64,000 bases of DNA from an uncultured Oscillospiraceae bacterium (lineage in GTDB: Bacteria > Bacillota > Clostridia > Oscillospirales > Oscillospiraceae), in the NCBI GenBank assembly GCA_944385035.1, contig CALWVV010000002.1, positions 62,001 through 126,000 of the forward strand, written 5' to 3'. Position numbers and translations under genes: made by a program. The notes under the pieces are model-generated. The model saw only the letters and a list, made by a program, of their open reading frames with translations. It ran no database searches and was not told where the DNA came from. Positions 35,116 through 44,092 of this stretch are shown in pieces; position 1 is the first letter of the stretch; the number at the start of each line of letters is the position of its first letter.

Positions 35116-36213
35116 ATGAAGAAGATCGTTACCGTGGTGGGCGCACGCCCGCAGTTTATCAAGCTGGCAGTGGTTTCTCGGGTGCTGCGGCAGCAGCCTG
35201 AGCTTCAGGAGGTACTGGTGCACACCGGCCAGCACTATGATCACAATATGTCTGATGTGTTTTTTGAGGAGATGGACATTCCGAAACCGGACTATAATCT
35301 TGGTATCTCCGGCGGCAGCCATGGCGAAATGACGGGAAGAATGCTCATTGAAATCGAAAAAGTGCTTGTCAAAGAACAGCCGGACCTACTGCTCCTCTTC
35401 GGTGACACAAATTCCACTATGGCTGCGGCTCTCGCGGCGGTCAAGCTGCATATCCCCGTGTGCCATGTGGAGGCGGGTAACCGTCTTGGCACACTGGATA
35501 ATCCCGAGGAAGTGAACCGGATTGTAACCGACCATGTATCTTCTCTCCATTTGGTGTGTACACCCTCTGGTGTGGAATTTTTGAAACAAGAGGGATTTTC
35601 TGACTCTATTCATCTGGTAGGAGACCCCATGTATGATGCCTTCTGCTACTATACAGAGCAGCTGGATGGCAGTGAGCTGGGCGAACTTTTGGACTTTGAT
35701 GGAAATCCGGTGGTTGTGCCAGAAGAGTTCTACTACATGACCTGCCACCGGCAGGAGAATACCGACACGGACGAGAAGCTCAAAGGTATTTTTGATGCCA
35801 TGGACGCTCTGGATGCCCCTACCATCTACCCGGTGCATCCCCGTAACCACGCCCGTGCGGAGAGACTGTGCAAGGAGTATGGATACTGCAATCTTATCCT
35901 CACCCAGCCAGTGGGGTATCAGACTTCCATCTCTCTGGTGAACCGTTCCAAGAAGATCGTCACTGACTCTGGCGGTGTCCAGCGGGAGGCCTTTTTTGCT
36001 CGGAAACCTTGTGTTACTGTACTGGACTTAGTATCGTGGCCTGAGACTATGAAGGATAACTGTAATCAGCTAGCAAAGCCAGACAAAGCGGATATAATTT
36101 CTAAGCTGTCTGTACCCGTAACTTTCGAGTCTGACTACCAGCCCTTTGGGGATGGCCACTCTGCGGAGAAAATTGTAGATCATATTATCGTGTTCTTGGC
36201 GAGAGGTGGATAA
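35116..36213 (+). CDS. Non-hydrolysing UDP-sugar 2-epimerase (WecB/WbpI type)
   Basis: 365 residues with the WecB pattern: VVGARPQFIKLAVVSRVLRQ, HTGQHYDHNMSDVFFEE, LLFGDTNSTMAAALAA, HVEAGNRLGTLDNPEEVNRIVTDH, and TCHRQENTD, with DSGGVQREAFF closing the UDP site. It inverts C2 of a UDP-HexNAc. Following WbpA, WbpB, WbpE and WbpD, the natural role is UDP-GlcNAc(3NAc)A to UDP-ManNAc(3NAc)A, as for WbpI. The alternative is plain UDP-GlcNAc/ManNAc epimerisation. Confidence 0.95.
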   Translation: MKKIVTVVGARPQFIKLAVVSRVLRQQPELQEVLVHTGQHYDHNMSDVFFEEMDIPKPDYNLGISGGSHGEMTGRMLIEIEKVLVKEQPDLLLLFGDTNSTMAAALAAVKLHIPVCHVEAGNRLGTLDNPEEVNRIVTDHVSSLHLVCTPSGVEFLKQEGFSDSIHLVGDPMYDAFCYYTEQLDGSELGELLDFDGNPVVVPEEFYYMTCHRQENTDTDEKLKGIFDAMDALDAPTIYPVHPRNHARAERLCKEYGYCNLILTQPVGYQTSISLVNRSKKIVTDSGGVQREAFFARKPCVTVLDLVSWPETMKDNCNQLAKPDKADIISKLSVPVTFESDYQPFGDGHSAEKIVDHIIVFLARGG

Positions 36214-36244
36214 ATATACTCGTCTATTTTCACAAGAGGAGTAA

Positions 36245-36769
36245 ATGAATATGGGAATTGATGTGAATCATCCACTGATTAAGTGGTGCATGGGATGGGT
36301 TCAACATTATAACCACGAAAAATATTGGAAAATGCGTGCTGAGGTAGTTAACCCAAATTCTAAAAAGAACAAGCTTATCCGCCTGTGGTATCTTTATCAA
36401 ATCAAGCGATCCGATGCATTTGCCAACGCATCGATGGGAACCAACCTTGGTTCTGGTGCACAGTTTGAAACTCCTCCAATTTTGTATCATCACTTGAACG
36501 GAATTATTATTTCGCACTATGCGAAGTTTGGAAGAAATGTGGAGATTTTTCAGCAAGTTACTGTTGCGGGAGGAAGAGAAAATTCCGCGGCTGTGATTGG
36601 TGATAACGTCATACTTGGAGCTGGGGCCAAGATCATTGGCCCTGTCCATATCGGCGATGGGGCAAAGATAGGAGCCAATGCCGTAATTACAAAGGATGTG
36701 CCGGCGGGAGCAACTGCTGTGGGAAACCCAGCCAGAATTATTATTAAGTCAATTACGGAACCTGTATGA
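36245..36769 (+). CDS. Serine-acetyltransferase-like hexapeptide transferase
   Basis: 174 residues. A helical N-terminus (~1-60) is followed by a CysE-type left-handed beta helix ([90 protein letters not shown]). In sugar loci such enzymes acetylate a hydroxyl of a repeat-unit residue rather than serine. Start is ATG 36245 or 36251 after AAGAGGAG. The target is unknown. Confidence 0.88.
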   Translation: MNMGIDVNHPLIKWCMGWVQHYNHEKYWKMRAEVVNPNSKKNKLIRLWYLYQIKRSDAFANASMGTNLGSGAQFETPPILYHHLNGIIISHYAKFGRNVEIFQQVTVAGGRENSAAVIGDNVILGAGAKIIGPVHIGDGAKIGANAVITKDVPAGATAVGNPARIIIKSITEPV

Positions 36770-36820
36770 ATTATCATGAACAGGAGACGTGATCCATTTT
36801 TATTGATTGGAGAAGTATGT

Positions 36821-37915
36821 ATGGAATACATGCGTTGTACACGGTGTATCATGGACACAAAAGCAGATCCTGAAATTTCCTTTGATTCCCAGGGTTACTG
36901 TAATTATTGTAATGATGCGATTGCAAAAATTAATACCACGACTTACTTTCCGAATGAGGAGGGAAAACGCCGTCTAGAGGCTATGCTTGAACGCATCAAG
37001 TCGGATGGTAAGGGAAAGCCGTATGACTGTATCATGGGCCTTTCTGGCGGTCTGGATTCTTCTTATCTGGCTTATCTGGGCTACAAGTGGGGCCTGCGCG
37101 TCCTGGCATTTCACGTAGACGACGGGTATGATACGGAAATCTCCAGGGAAAATATCCGCAAGCTGTGTGAAGCAACGAAGATCAAATTGCGCATAATCGT
37201 CCCGGATAAAGTCCAGTACGATGCCCTAACAAGAGCATACATGGAGGCTGGCGTTCCCAATCTGGCTGTTCCGCAGGATAATATTCTCTTTGCTTGCCTC
37301 TATGATGAGGTGCTAAAGAGTAAAATCCCGTATTTTCTGAGTGGAGGTAACTTTGCTCTGGAATGTATATTACAAAAAGGAAATACTCATAGCGCCTTAG
37401 ATCTGACAAACCTGCGTGATATTCATCGCCGATTCGGGACAGAACCTATAAATCGTCTCTCTTTTACCTCTTCTTACAAAAAGTATATCTTAAGAAAAAC
37501 AGGGAAGCTCAAGGATCTGATGCCTCTGGATTATATCGACTATAACCGGGAACGCGCATTTCAGGAGCTGTATGATTTTTGTGGCTTTGAATATTATGGC
37601 CGTAAGCACTTGGAAAATAAGTTGACCGCGTTCCTCCAGCTCTATTGGCTTCCCAAGAAATTTGGAGCCGATAAGCGCATCTCCCATCTTTCCAGTATGA
37701 TCGTTTCCGGTCAGATGACCCGAGAGCAAGCGTTGAAGGAGTTAGAGGAACCACTCTACGATGAGCAAATGATGAATGAATATATTGCGGTTATCAAGCA
37801 GCGTCTTGGCCTAAGTGATGCTGATTTTGAACGTATTATGAAAGCTCCAGCTCATCAGCACACAGACTACAAGACAGACCGCATTGATCCGTTTTTGAGA
37901 ATGATTTTAAAATGA
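36821..37915 (+). CDS. N-acetyl sugar amidotransferase (WbpG/PseA family)
   Basis: 364 residues from the ATG at 36821 (GGAG eight bases upstream). The N-terminal Cys-rich pair (RCTRCIMDT, YCNYC) and the ATP-pyrophosphatase P-loop (IMGLSGGLDSSYLAYLG) define the family, and LLQ-like end motifs match the normal length. WbpG converts an acetamido group of a ManNAc3NAcA residue to acetamidino with ATP and ammonia. In Pseudomonas the ammonia comes from HisH/HisF paralogues; none is encoded in this locus. It follows WecB/WbpI and precedes WbpB, consistent with an amidinated sugar. Confidence 0.92.
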   Translation: MEYMRCTRCIMDTKADPEISFDSQGYCNYCNDAIAKINTTTYFPNEEGKRRLEAMLERIKSDGKGKPYDCIMGLSGGLDSSYLAYLGYKWGLRVLAFHVDDGYDTEISRENIRKLCEATKIKLRIIVPDKVQYDALTRAYMEAGVPNLAVPQDNILFACLYDEVLKSKIPYFLSGGNFALECILQKGNTHSALDLTNLRDIHRRFGTEPINRLSFTSSYKKYILRKTGKLKDLMPLDYIDYNRERAFQELYDFCGFEYYGRKHLENKLTAFLQLYWLPKKFGADKRISHLSSMIVSGQMTREQALKELEEPLYDEQMMNEYIAVIKQRLGLSDADFERIMKAPAHQHTDYKTDRIDPFLRMILK

Positions 37916-37940
37916 GTATTCGACAGGGGAGAGAATTTCG

Positions 37941-39020
37941 ATGAAATATGCCCTCATCGGCTGTGGTCGCATCGCCGCCAACCATATCAAAGCAGCCTTC
38001 AACAACAAGTTGGAGCTGGCCGCTGTGTGCGATGTGAAGACAGAGGCCATGGAAACACTTCTGACCAAGTACAGCCTGGAAAAGGACGTCTCTATCCACC
38101 GCTACACCGATTACAAGGAAATGATTACAGCGGAGAAGCCCGTCCTGGTGGGGATTGCTACCGAGAGCGGCCGCCACGCGGAGATTGCCCTGTACTGCAT
38201 CCGGCACGGGGTGAATGTGATTATCGAAAAGCCCATAGCCATGTCCATGGCGGATGCGGATAAGATTGTGGAGGTTGCGGAGCAGTACCAAGTGAAGGTG
38301 TGCGCCTGCCACCAGAATCGGTTCAATAACGCTGTTCAGGCCACCCGGAGAGCGCTAGAGGAAGGCCGCTTCGGCAAGCTGTCCCACGGGTCCATCCACG
38401 TGCGGTGGAACCGGAATAAGGATTACTACGACCAGGCCCCCTGGCGGGGCACCTGGGCCCAGGACGGAGGCTGCATGATGAACCAGTGCATCCACGGGGT
38501 GGACCTGCTTCGCTGGATGATGGGGGACGAGGTGGTGGAGGTGTACGCCCAGACCGCTCAGCAATATCACAACTATCTGGAGTGTGAGGATATCGGCATG
38601 GCAGTGGTGAAGTTTGCCAATGGAGCTATTGGTACCATTGAGGGTACCACCAATGTCTATCCCAAAAATCTGGAAGAGACCTTGTACCTGTTCGGTGAGA
38701 CAGGCACCGTGAAGATTGGCGGTACCTCTACCAATAACATCGACGTGTGGGACTTTGCCGACCGGCGCCCTGAGGATGAGAATTTGAAAGGCCTTCAGGA
38801 GGCCACCAGCAATGTGTACGGCAACGGTCATACTGCTGTCTATGCCGATATGATGAAGGCCATTGAACTGGACAGAGCCCCATATATTGACGCGAAAGCC
38901 GGACGACGGGCCCTGGAAGTGATCCTGGCCATGTACCAGTCGGCCGCCACGGGCCTACCGGTGAAGCTTCCTTTGAAGAATGTAGCCTCTACCGATTTTA
39001 TTGGGAGGTTTGAGGGATGA
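37941..39020 (+). CDS. Gfo/Idh/MocA-family sugar oxidoreductase (WbpB-like)
   Basis: 359 residues. NAD binding at YALIGCGRIAANHIKAA; the catalytic EKP motif in VIIEKPIAMS; HQNRFNNAVQATRRAL and MNQCIHGVDLLRWMMG match the conserved Q-N-R-F and H-x-x-D-L of WbpB. It should oxidise C3 of UDP-GlcNAcA, making the 3-keto substrate for the aminotransferase at 31994. It overlaps the next glycosyltransferase by four bases. With WbpA, E, D and I it completes the five-enzyme set. Confidence 0.92.
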   Translation: MKYALIGCGRIAANHIKAAFNNKLELAAVCDVKTEAMETLLTKYSLEKDVSIHRYTDYKEMITAEKPVLVGIATESGRHAEIALYCIRHGVNVIIEKPIAMSMADADKIVEVAEQYQVKVCACHQNRFNNAVQATRRALEEGRFGKLSHGSIHVRWNRNKDYYDQAPWRGTWAQDGGCMMNQCIHGVDLLRWMMGDEVVEVYAQTAQQYHNYLECEDIGMAVVKFANGAIGTIEGTTNVYPKNLEETLYLFGETGTVKIGGTSTNNIDVWDFADRRPEDENLKGLQEATSNVYGNGHTAVYADMMKAIELDRAPYIDAKAGRRALEVILAMYQSAATGLPVKLPLKNVASTDFIGRFEG

Positions 39021-40162
39021 ATATTCTGGTGGTTGCCCATTACCAGGGAGATGGCAGTCCGTCAGCTATTTTTATTCATGACCAGGTCCGTGCCTACTTG
39101 GCGTTGGGACATCGGGTACGGGTTCTGGCACCTATTGCTATTGGAAAGACTGGATGGAGTGGGAAAAAATGGGGCGGCTTGGTACAGCAGATGGATATTG
39201 ATGGTGCGACCTACATTTTTATGCGTTATCTTTCTCTTTCTCATTATGGTAATGGATGGTTTAATACAGCCAGCGCAACTACAAGTTTGAGGAAATGCGT
39301 TTCTCGCCTTGTGAACGGTTTTCAGCCCGATGTGATTCACGCCCATACCTTGGGATTTGACAGTGAGTTGGGAGCCCTGCTCAAGGAACGTCTTCATGTC
39401 CCCCTGGTAGTAACTACACATGGGTCAGATACATCTATCCCCTATGAGCGGGGGAAGATCACCCGCTTGAAATCAACTTGCAATCGGGCAGATACTATTG
39501 TGGCTGTCAGCTCTGCTTTAGGAAAGAAGGTGGCGGCCAGTGGTACAAACACAACGATTCGAACTATTCTTAACGGCTTTCAAATTGGTAATACCTGCGC
39601 CGCCTGTCGCACCAATCCCTATTCTGTACTCCAAGTAGGGGCACTCTCCCAACAAAAGCGGGTTTTTCAGACCGTTGAGGCCTTTGCTCAGGTGAAGGCG
39701 GACTTTCCCGATGCGGTACTCACCCTTGTAGGAGAGGGGCAGGAGCGCAAACATCTGGAGGAACAGTGTGCTACCCTGGGTATTTCAGACAGCGTGCAAT
39801 TCCTTGGATATCTCCCAAACAAAGAGGCACTACAAGTTATGGCACAGCATACGGTATTTGTCATGCCCAGTGTGCGGGAAGGCTTTGGTATCGTCTACCT
39901 GGAGGCTATGGCCTCTGGCTGTATTACCATCGGGAGCCAGGGAGAGGGTATTGCCGACTTCATCCGGGATGGCGAGAATGGCTTTCTCGTTCCCACGGAT
40001 TCCCCCGGCACCATTGCTGAAAAAATCTTGTGGTGCTTTCAACACCTGAAGGAGGGACAGGATATTGCCCAGCAGGGCCGACGGGACGCCCTGACTCAGA
40101 CCTGGGAGAAAAATGCCCTGGAATATCAGCAACTTTTTATGAATCTCTTGGAGGGACGTTGA
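39017..40162 (+). CDS. Family 4 glycosyltransferase
   Basis: 381 residues, GT-B fold. Acceptor domain: MNILVVAHYQGDGSPSAIFIHDQVRAYLALGHRV, VIHAHTLGFDSELG, TTHGSDTSIP. Donor domain: VLQVGALSQQKRVFQTVEAFAQ, LTLVGEGQERKHLE, VQFLGYLPNKE, and the E-x7-E motif VMPSVREGFGIVYLEAMASG. It transfers one sugar of the repeat unit. Its four-base overlap with WbpB suggests that it could use the WbpB-pathway sugar, but that is only a neighbourhood argument. Confidence 0.93.
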   Translation: MNILVVAHYQGDGSPSAIFIHDQVRAYLALGHRVRVLAPIAIGKTGWSGKKWGGLVQQMDIDGATYIFMRYLSLSHYGNGWFNTASATTSLRKCVSRLVNGFQPDVIHAHTLGFDSELGALLKERLHVPLVVTTHGSDTSIPYERGKITRLKSTCNRADTIVAVSSALGKKVAASGTNTTIRTILNGFQIGNTCAACRTNPYSVLQVGALSQQKRVFQTVEAFAQVKADFPDAVLTLVGEGQERKHLEEQCATLGISDSVQFLGYLPNKEALQVMAQHTVFVMPSVREGFGIVYLEAMASGCITIGSQGEGIADFIRDGENGFLVPTDSPGTIAEKILWCFQHLKEGQDIAQQGRRDALTQTWEKNALEYQQLFMNLLEGR

Positions 40163-40165
40163 TCT

Positions 40166-41698
40166 ATGATACAAGCAATGATACAGAGTTGGCAGAAAGA
40201 CCGAATCTATACCGCCATGGTTTGGTGCTGGTATGCCACGGTAATTACTTCATTTATGGGAAGTACTGTGATTTCACTTTCTGTACCAGCTGTGGGGGAA
40301 TTGTTTCCGTTCCGGGTATTTCTGCCTATTACCTTTTTGCTCTATGTGGTGTGGGCTGTCCGTACCCGAGAATTTGTGTGGGGGGAGCTCTCCTTTCTAG
40401 AGAAGGTGACCTATATCCTGGCGGTTATCATGGTTGTCTACGGAGTGGCCTCTCTGCCAAGAGCCATTGAGATTAGCCATACCTTTCCTAAGCTGTTTAA
40501 CCTGTGCCTGGACATGGCCTTTTTTTTGTTATTTTTGCGGCTGTGTCGGTATCAGGACATCCGCAGGACCACCATCCGGATTTGCCTGGTGATGTTGGTG
40601 GTACTGCTGGCACTGGGCACCTATGAGGTTTTTTGGGGTGGAATTTGGAATCCGCGCTATGACGATTTTCAACGTTTTTTGTTTTTTGATCAAATTTTCC
40701 AATTTCCGGTGGTATTCAGTTACAACACCAATGACTACGTCTCTACCATTTCTTTTTTGTTCGCCATACTCCTACTCTGGAAAATGAATCCGGCCCGTAA
40801 ATGGGACAGGAAAGACATCTGGAGCATTATCTTGGTGGGGGTATTTAGCTATTTTGTTGTACTGGCTTCCAGTGGACGGTTTGCCATGGCTGGGCTCCTC
40901 TGTTTGCTGGTGGGTGGACTTCTCTGCCTTTGGATTGGAAGGCGCAAGGGCCGGGTCCTGATTACCCTTCTGCTTCTGGTTGGTCTTCTTGGAATTGAGT
41001 TTTCCAATCGTTATTACTACCTCATGCCTCAGATCGAGGCGTATATTGAGGCCGTGACCACCAAGCCTACACCGGTACCGCCTTCCAGCGGTTCTACCTC
41101 GACCCCGGTATCAGAGCAAGAACCAGAACCCGTTCCACCGCCCACCATTGATATTACTAGACCCAATTCTGAGACAATGAAAGAGGAAATTTTTAAAACG
41201 GACGATAAAACTGGAGAAACCGTTCTTCGGGAGGATTCTAGCGGTGGTGTCCGCCTGAGGCTACTTATCCACGCCGGAGAGTGCTTTCTGGAATCCTATG
41301 GTCTGGGTGTGGGATTGGGAAACACGGAGATTTTGGCACGGGATCGAGAAGTTGCAGGGGAAGTCTGGTCCATTCACTGTTTTGGCGCGCGGGTAATCGC
41401 AGATTACGGTATATTTGTACTGATTCCCCTGGGGATCATTGGATGCCTTCTGCTTTGGGAGGGAGTCCGCCGGTTAATTCAGTCTGTCAAGGACCGCAGT
41501 CGGGAGCAGTTTGGGTTTGGTGTTTTATGGATGGCAATTCTGATGGTTTTCCCCATTGTTTCCACCGCCTCCTCTGATGCTCAGGATATTATTGCGATGT
41601 GGATATACCTAGCAATTCTGGTGCTCTTTGCCACTCAGAGAGAGAAATCAGTATTGAGATTGACTCACACATCCACTGTGGTGTCACCAGAAAAATAA
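40166..41698 (+). CDS. Wzy-like polysaccharide polymerase / O-antigen ligase family
   Basis: 510 residues with about 11-12 membrane segments. A large outside loop (~280-400), rich in Pro, Ser and Thr (TPVPPSSGSTSTPVSEQEPEPV), lies between segments, followed by LGVGLGNTEILARD and an H-containing IHCFGARVIADYG, in the position of the Wzy_C/ligase loop. It should polymerise flipped repeat units on the outer membrane face. It starts three bases after the previous gene. Ligase activity cannot be excluded. Confidence 0.85.
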   Translation: MIQAMIQSWQKDRIYTAMVWCWYATVITSFMGSTVISLSVPAVGELFPFRVFLPITFLLYVVWAVRTREFVWGELSFLEKVTYILAVIMVVYGVASLPRAIEISHTFPKLFNLCLDMAFFLLFLRLCRYQDIRRTTIRICLVMLVVLLALGTYEVFWGGIWNPRYDDFQRFLFFDQIFQFPVVFSYNTNDYVSTISFLFAILLLWKMNPARKWDRKDIWSIILVGVFSYFVVLASSGRFAMAGLLCLLVGGLLCLWIGRRKGRVLITLLLLVGLLGIEFSNRYYYLMPQIEAYIEAVTTKPTPVPPSSGSTSTPVSEQEPEPVPPPTIDITRPNSETMKEEIFKTDDKTGETVLREDSSGGVRLRLLIHAGECFLESYGLGVGLGNTEILARDREVAGEVWSIHCFGARVIADYGIFVLIPLGIIGCLLLWEGVRRLIQSVKDRSREQFGFGVLWMAILMVFPIVSTASSDAQDIIAMWIYLAILVLFATQREKSVLRLTHTSTVVSPEK

Positions 41699-41710
41699 GA
41701 GGGTGTTCTT

Positions 41711-42694
41711 ATGCCAGAATTCTCTATTGTTGTTCCTGTATACCGTACAGAAGCATATCTCAGGGCTTGCCTGGATAGCATTCTTTGCCAGGAGACAGAG
41801 GCCAGCTATGAGGTGATTTTAGTGGATGATGGATCCCCTGACGAAAGCGGTGCCATATGTGATGCATATGTGTCCATGGATGCCCGCTTCCGGGTTATCC
41901 ACAAGGAAAATGGTGGGGTCAGTACCGCACGGAATGTGGGGCTGGAAGCGGCCACAGGGGAGTATGTACTGTTTCTGGATTCCGACGACCTCTGGGGCCC
42001 CCGATACCTGGCCCAGTTTGAGCCATTTTTGGCCCGCCGTTTGGATATGGTTCAGACGGCGGCACAGACCTTCACCCAAAAAATCGGAGATGGGGAGGAG
42101 CTGCGTGCCTCAGTGCCGCCCCTGGATGGAGAAACAGGAGCGGACTATCTCCAGCGCTGTTTCCGAAACAACACCATGCCCTCCTATGGACCGTACTATT
42201 ATCTTTACCGGCGGTGTTTTCTCCAGGAACATCACTTGCGCTTTCCCGATGGGCTAGCGGTGAATGAGGATCTGGATTTCAACCTGTGCTGTCTGTCCCT
42301 GGCACAGTCGCTTTCCGTGACAGAGGCGCCCATCCAATATTTTTACCGTCAGCACAGTGCCAGCATCGTCCACACTCCATCCCCAAGACACCAGCTGATG
42401 CGGCTGCAGACTACAGCCCGCTGGTTTGATCAATTTCCGGTTCCACCTATGGCAAATTTGTTTGTCCATTCCGCAATCCCCGTTGCCACACTCGGAACCA
42501 GGAGTGCGGTGAGGGAGTTAACCGACTTCATTCGGGAGCACCGCAGGATTTTACGCTTTGCATCCGGCTGGAGGTGGAAACTTGCAGTCTGCCTCTTTCA
42601 AATTTTTGGTTATTACTGGGGGTCTTGGACCTACATGACCATGATGGTTTGGAGACGAAAAATACTCAACAGATTAAGGCATATTGGTTGTTAA
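41711..42694 (+). CDS. Family 2 glycosyltransferase
   Basis: 327 residues with a GT-A catalytic domain: FSIVVPVYRTEAYLRACLDSILCQ, LVDDGSPDESG, NGGVSTARNVGLEAATGEYVLFLDSDD with the metal-binding DSDD, and a later NEDLDF loop. C-terminal ~40 residues include a hydrophobic, aromatic stretch (LFQIFGYYWGSWTYMTMMVW) that may associate with the membrane. It starts 12 bases after the polymerase gene. Donor sugar unknown. Confidence 0.92.
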   Translation: MPEFSIVVPVYRTEAYLRACLDSILCQETEASYEVILVDDGSPDESGAICDAYVSMDARFRVIHKENGGVSTARNVGLEAATGEYVLFLDSDDLWGPRYLAQFEPFLARRLDMVQTAAQTFTQKIGDGEELRASVPPLDGETGADYLQRCFRNNTMPSYGPYYYLYRRCFLQEHHLRFPDGLAVNEDLDFNLCCLSLAQSLSVTEAPIQYFYRQHSASIVHTPSPRHQLMRLQTTARWFDQFPVPPMANLFVHSAIPVATLGTRSAVRELTDFIREHRRILRFASGWRWKLAVCLFQIFGYYWGSWTYMTMMVWRRKILNRLRHIGC

Positions 42695-42766
42695 AAATCC
42701 ACTACATTATTTGGTTCAAAGATGCTGCCGTTGTAAAGAATAGATTAGAAAAAGAAGGAAACCATA

Positions 42767-43738
42767 ATGATTTACATTCAGTCTATGGGCGGTGGACTGG
42801 GCAATCAATTATTTGTCTATGCAGCCGCTCGAGCTCTCCAGTTGGAAACAGGAGAGCCGATTGTTGTATATGACGACCCTTATGACGGAAAGATTTCTCA
42901 CGCCACACGTATTGTGGAGCAAATGATTCCAGCAGAGGTAGATATAGATTACATTGAAAAAGAAGATGGGAAACAATTGTTTTATAAACAATTGTTTCCC
43001 ATACGAACGCTTATTTTTCGAATTTCCCATAGAATTTATCGGACGGTCTTCTGTGTAAAAAATCCTATGCAACGATATCGAATGGAAACAGTAATGCAAC
43101 CCTTTTGGAATCGACTTGGTTTTGGCGCTGTAACACTGGGATATATTCCTATCCATCGTTATAAGCACCCACGGGATTATGTTATGCTTGGCTATTTTTG
43201 TTCCAGACATTTTTATGGTTCTCATGTCGAGACGATTCGAAAAGAACTGTGTAGGCCAGATTTGATTTCTGAGAGGAGTCAAGAATTGCTGAGGAAGATT
43301 AGAACTTGTAACTCGGTTTGTGTTCATATCCGTCTCGGAGATTATGTTGATCCTACTTTACAGTTTCGTGAGTTGTTTTATGTATGCGGATTGAAATATT
43401 ATGAGAGTGCTATTCAACAGGCTTGTAACGATTTGGAGGCTCCAATCTTCTTTGTATTTACTAACGACTTGAAAACTGCATCTGAGTTTCATTTTTGGGA
43501 AGGCCTAAATGTTATATTCATTCCAGATGGACATACAGCGGTGGAAGATCTTCAACTCATGGCCCAGTGTAAACATTATATTCTCTCCAACTCAACTTAT
43601 AGTTGGTGGGGGCAGTTTTTGTGTGGAAATAAGGAAAAACATGTATATGCCCCTAATCGATGGTTCAGGAGTGCGATGCCGGAGGATTACAATGAAAGTG
43701 AGTGGATTCAAATAGATACGCCACTTCCGGAGATTTAA
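42767..43738 (+). CDS. GT11 alpha-1,2-fucosyltransferase family protein (copy 1)
   Basis: 323 residues. GT11 motifs: GGGLGNQLFVYAAARALQ at the N-terminus, HIRLGDYV (the GDP-binding H-x-R-x-G-D-Y), and SNSTYSWWGQFL (S-x-S-x-S/T-WW). It transfers L-fucose or a related 6-deoxy sugar such as colitose from its GDP form in alpha-1,2 linkage. The locus makes GDP-fucose-type donors (46784-50892). It is AT-rich relative to genes upstream. A close paralogue follows 354 bases later. Confidence 0.92.
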   Translation: MIYIQSMGGGLGNQLFVYAAARALQLETGEPIVVYDDPYDGKISHATRIVEQMIPAEVDIDYIEKEDGKQLFYKQLFPIRTLIFRISHRIYRTVFCVKNPMQRYRMETVMQPFWNRLGFGAVTLGYIPIHRYKHPRDYVMLGYFCSRHFYGSHVETIRKELCRPDLISERSQELLRKIRTCNSVCVHIRLGDYVDPTLQFRELFYVCGLKYYESAIQQACNDLEAPIFFVFTNDLKTASEFHFWEGLNVIFIPDGHTAVEDLQLMAQCKHYILSNSTYSWWGQFLCGNKEKHVYAPNRWFRSAMPEDYNESEWIQIDTPLPEI

Positions 43739-44092
43739 TATAATATTTTAATTAGGATATAAATATGGGAATTGTTGATAGATTTGTTAATGAATAGAAT
43801 GTATTTTTGTGCTCTATGCTGTGGATTTGCCCGAATTTGGGCAAATGTGTTATTGCTAAAAGGAGATAAATGAAGTCTAATAATAAGCATAAACGCATGG
43901 TTAGTAGATTCTGCCAGTCATTAAGAGTGTCGGAGTGAAATGAATTTAATAAACATCTTTCCATATTATTTCCATTAAATGGAAAGACGATTTTTTAATC
44001 AATTTAATGGTTAAATTGGCGATCAGAAAATAGGAACTGCAAATTTTCAATAAATCTATAAAAATTTTCATATAAAAAGAAGGAAATGGATT
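43739..44092. other. AT-rich gap between the two GT11 genes
   Basis: 354 bases with no supported gene; short frames lack ribosome sites. A perfect 8-bp dyad, TTTCCATT-A-AATGGAAA, lies at about 43969-43985. The gap may be scar tissue from gene duplication or insertion. Confidence 0.5.
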
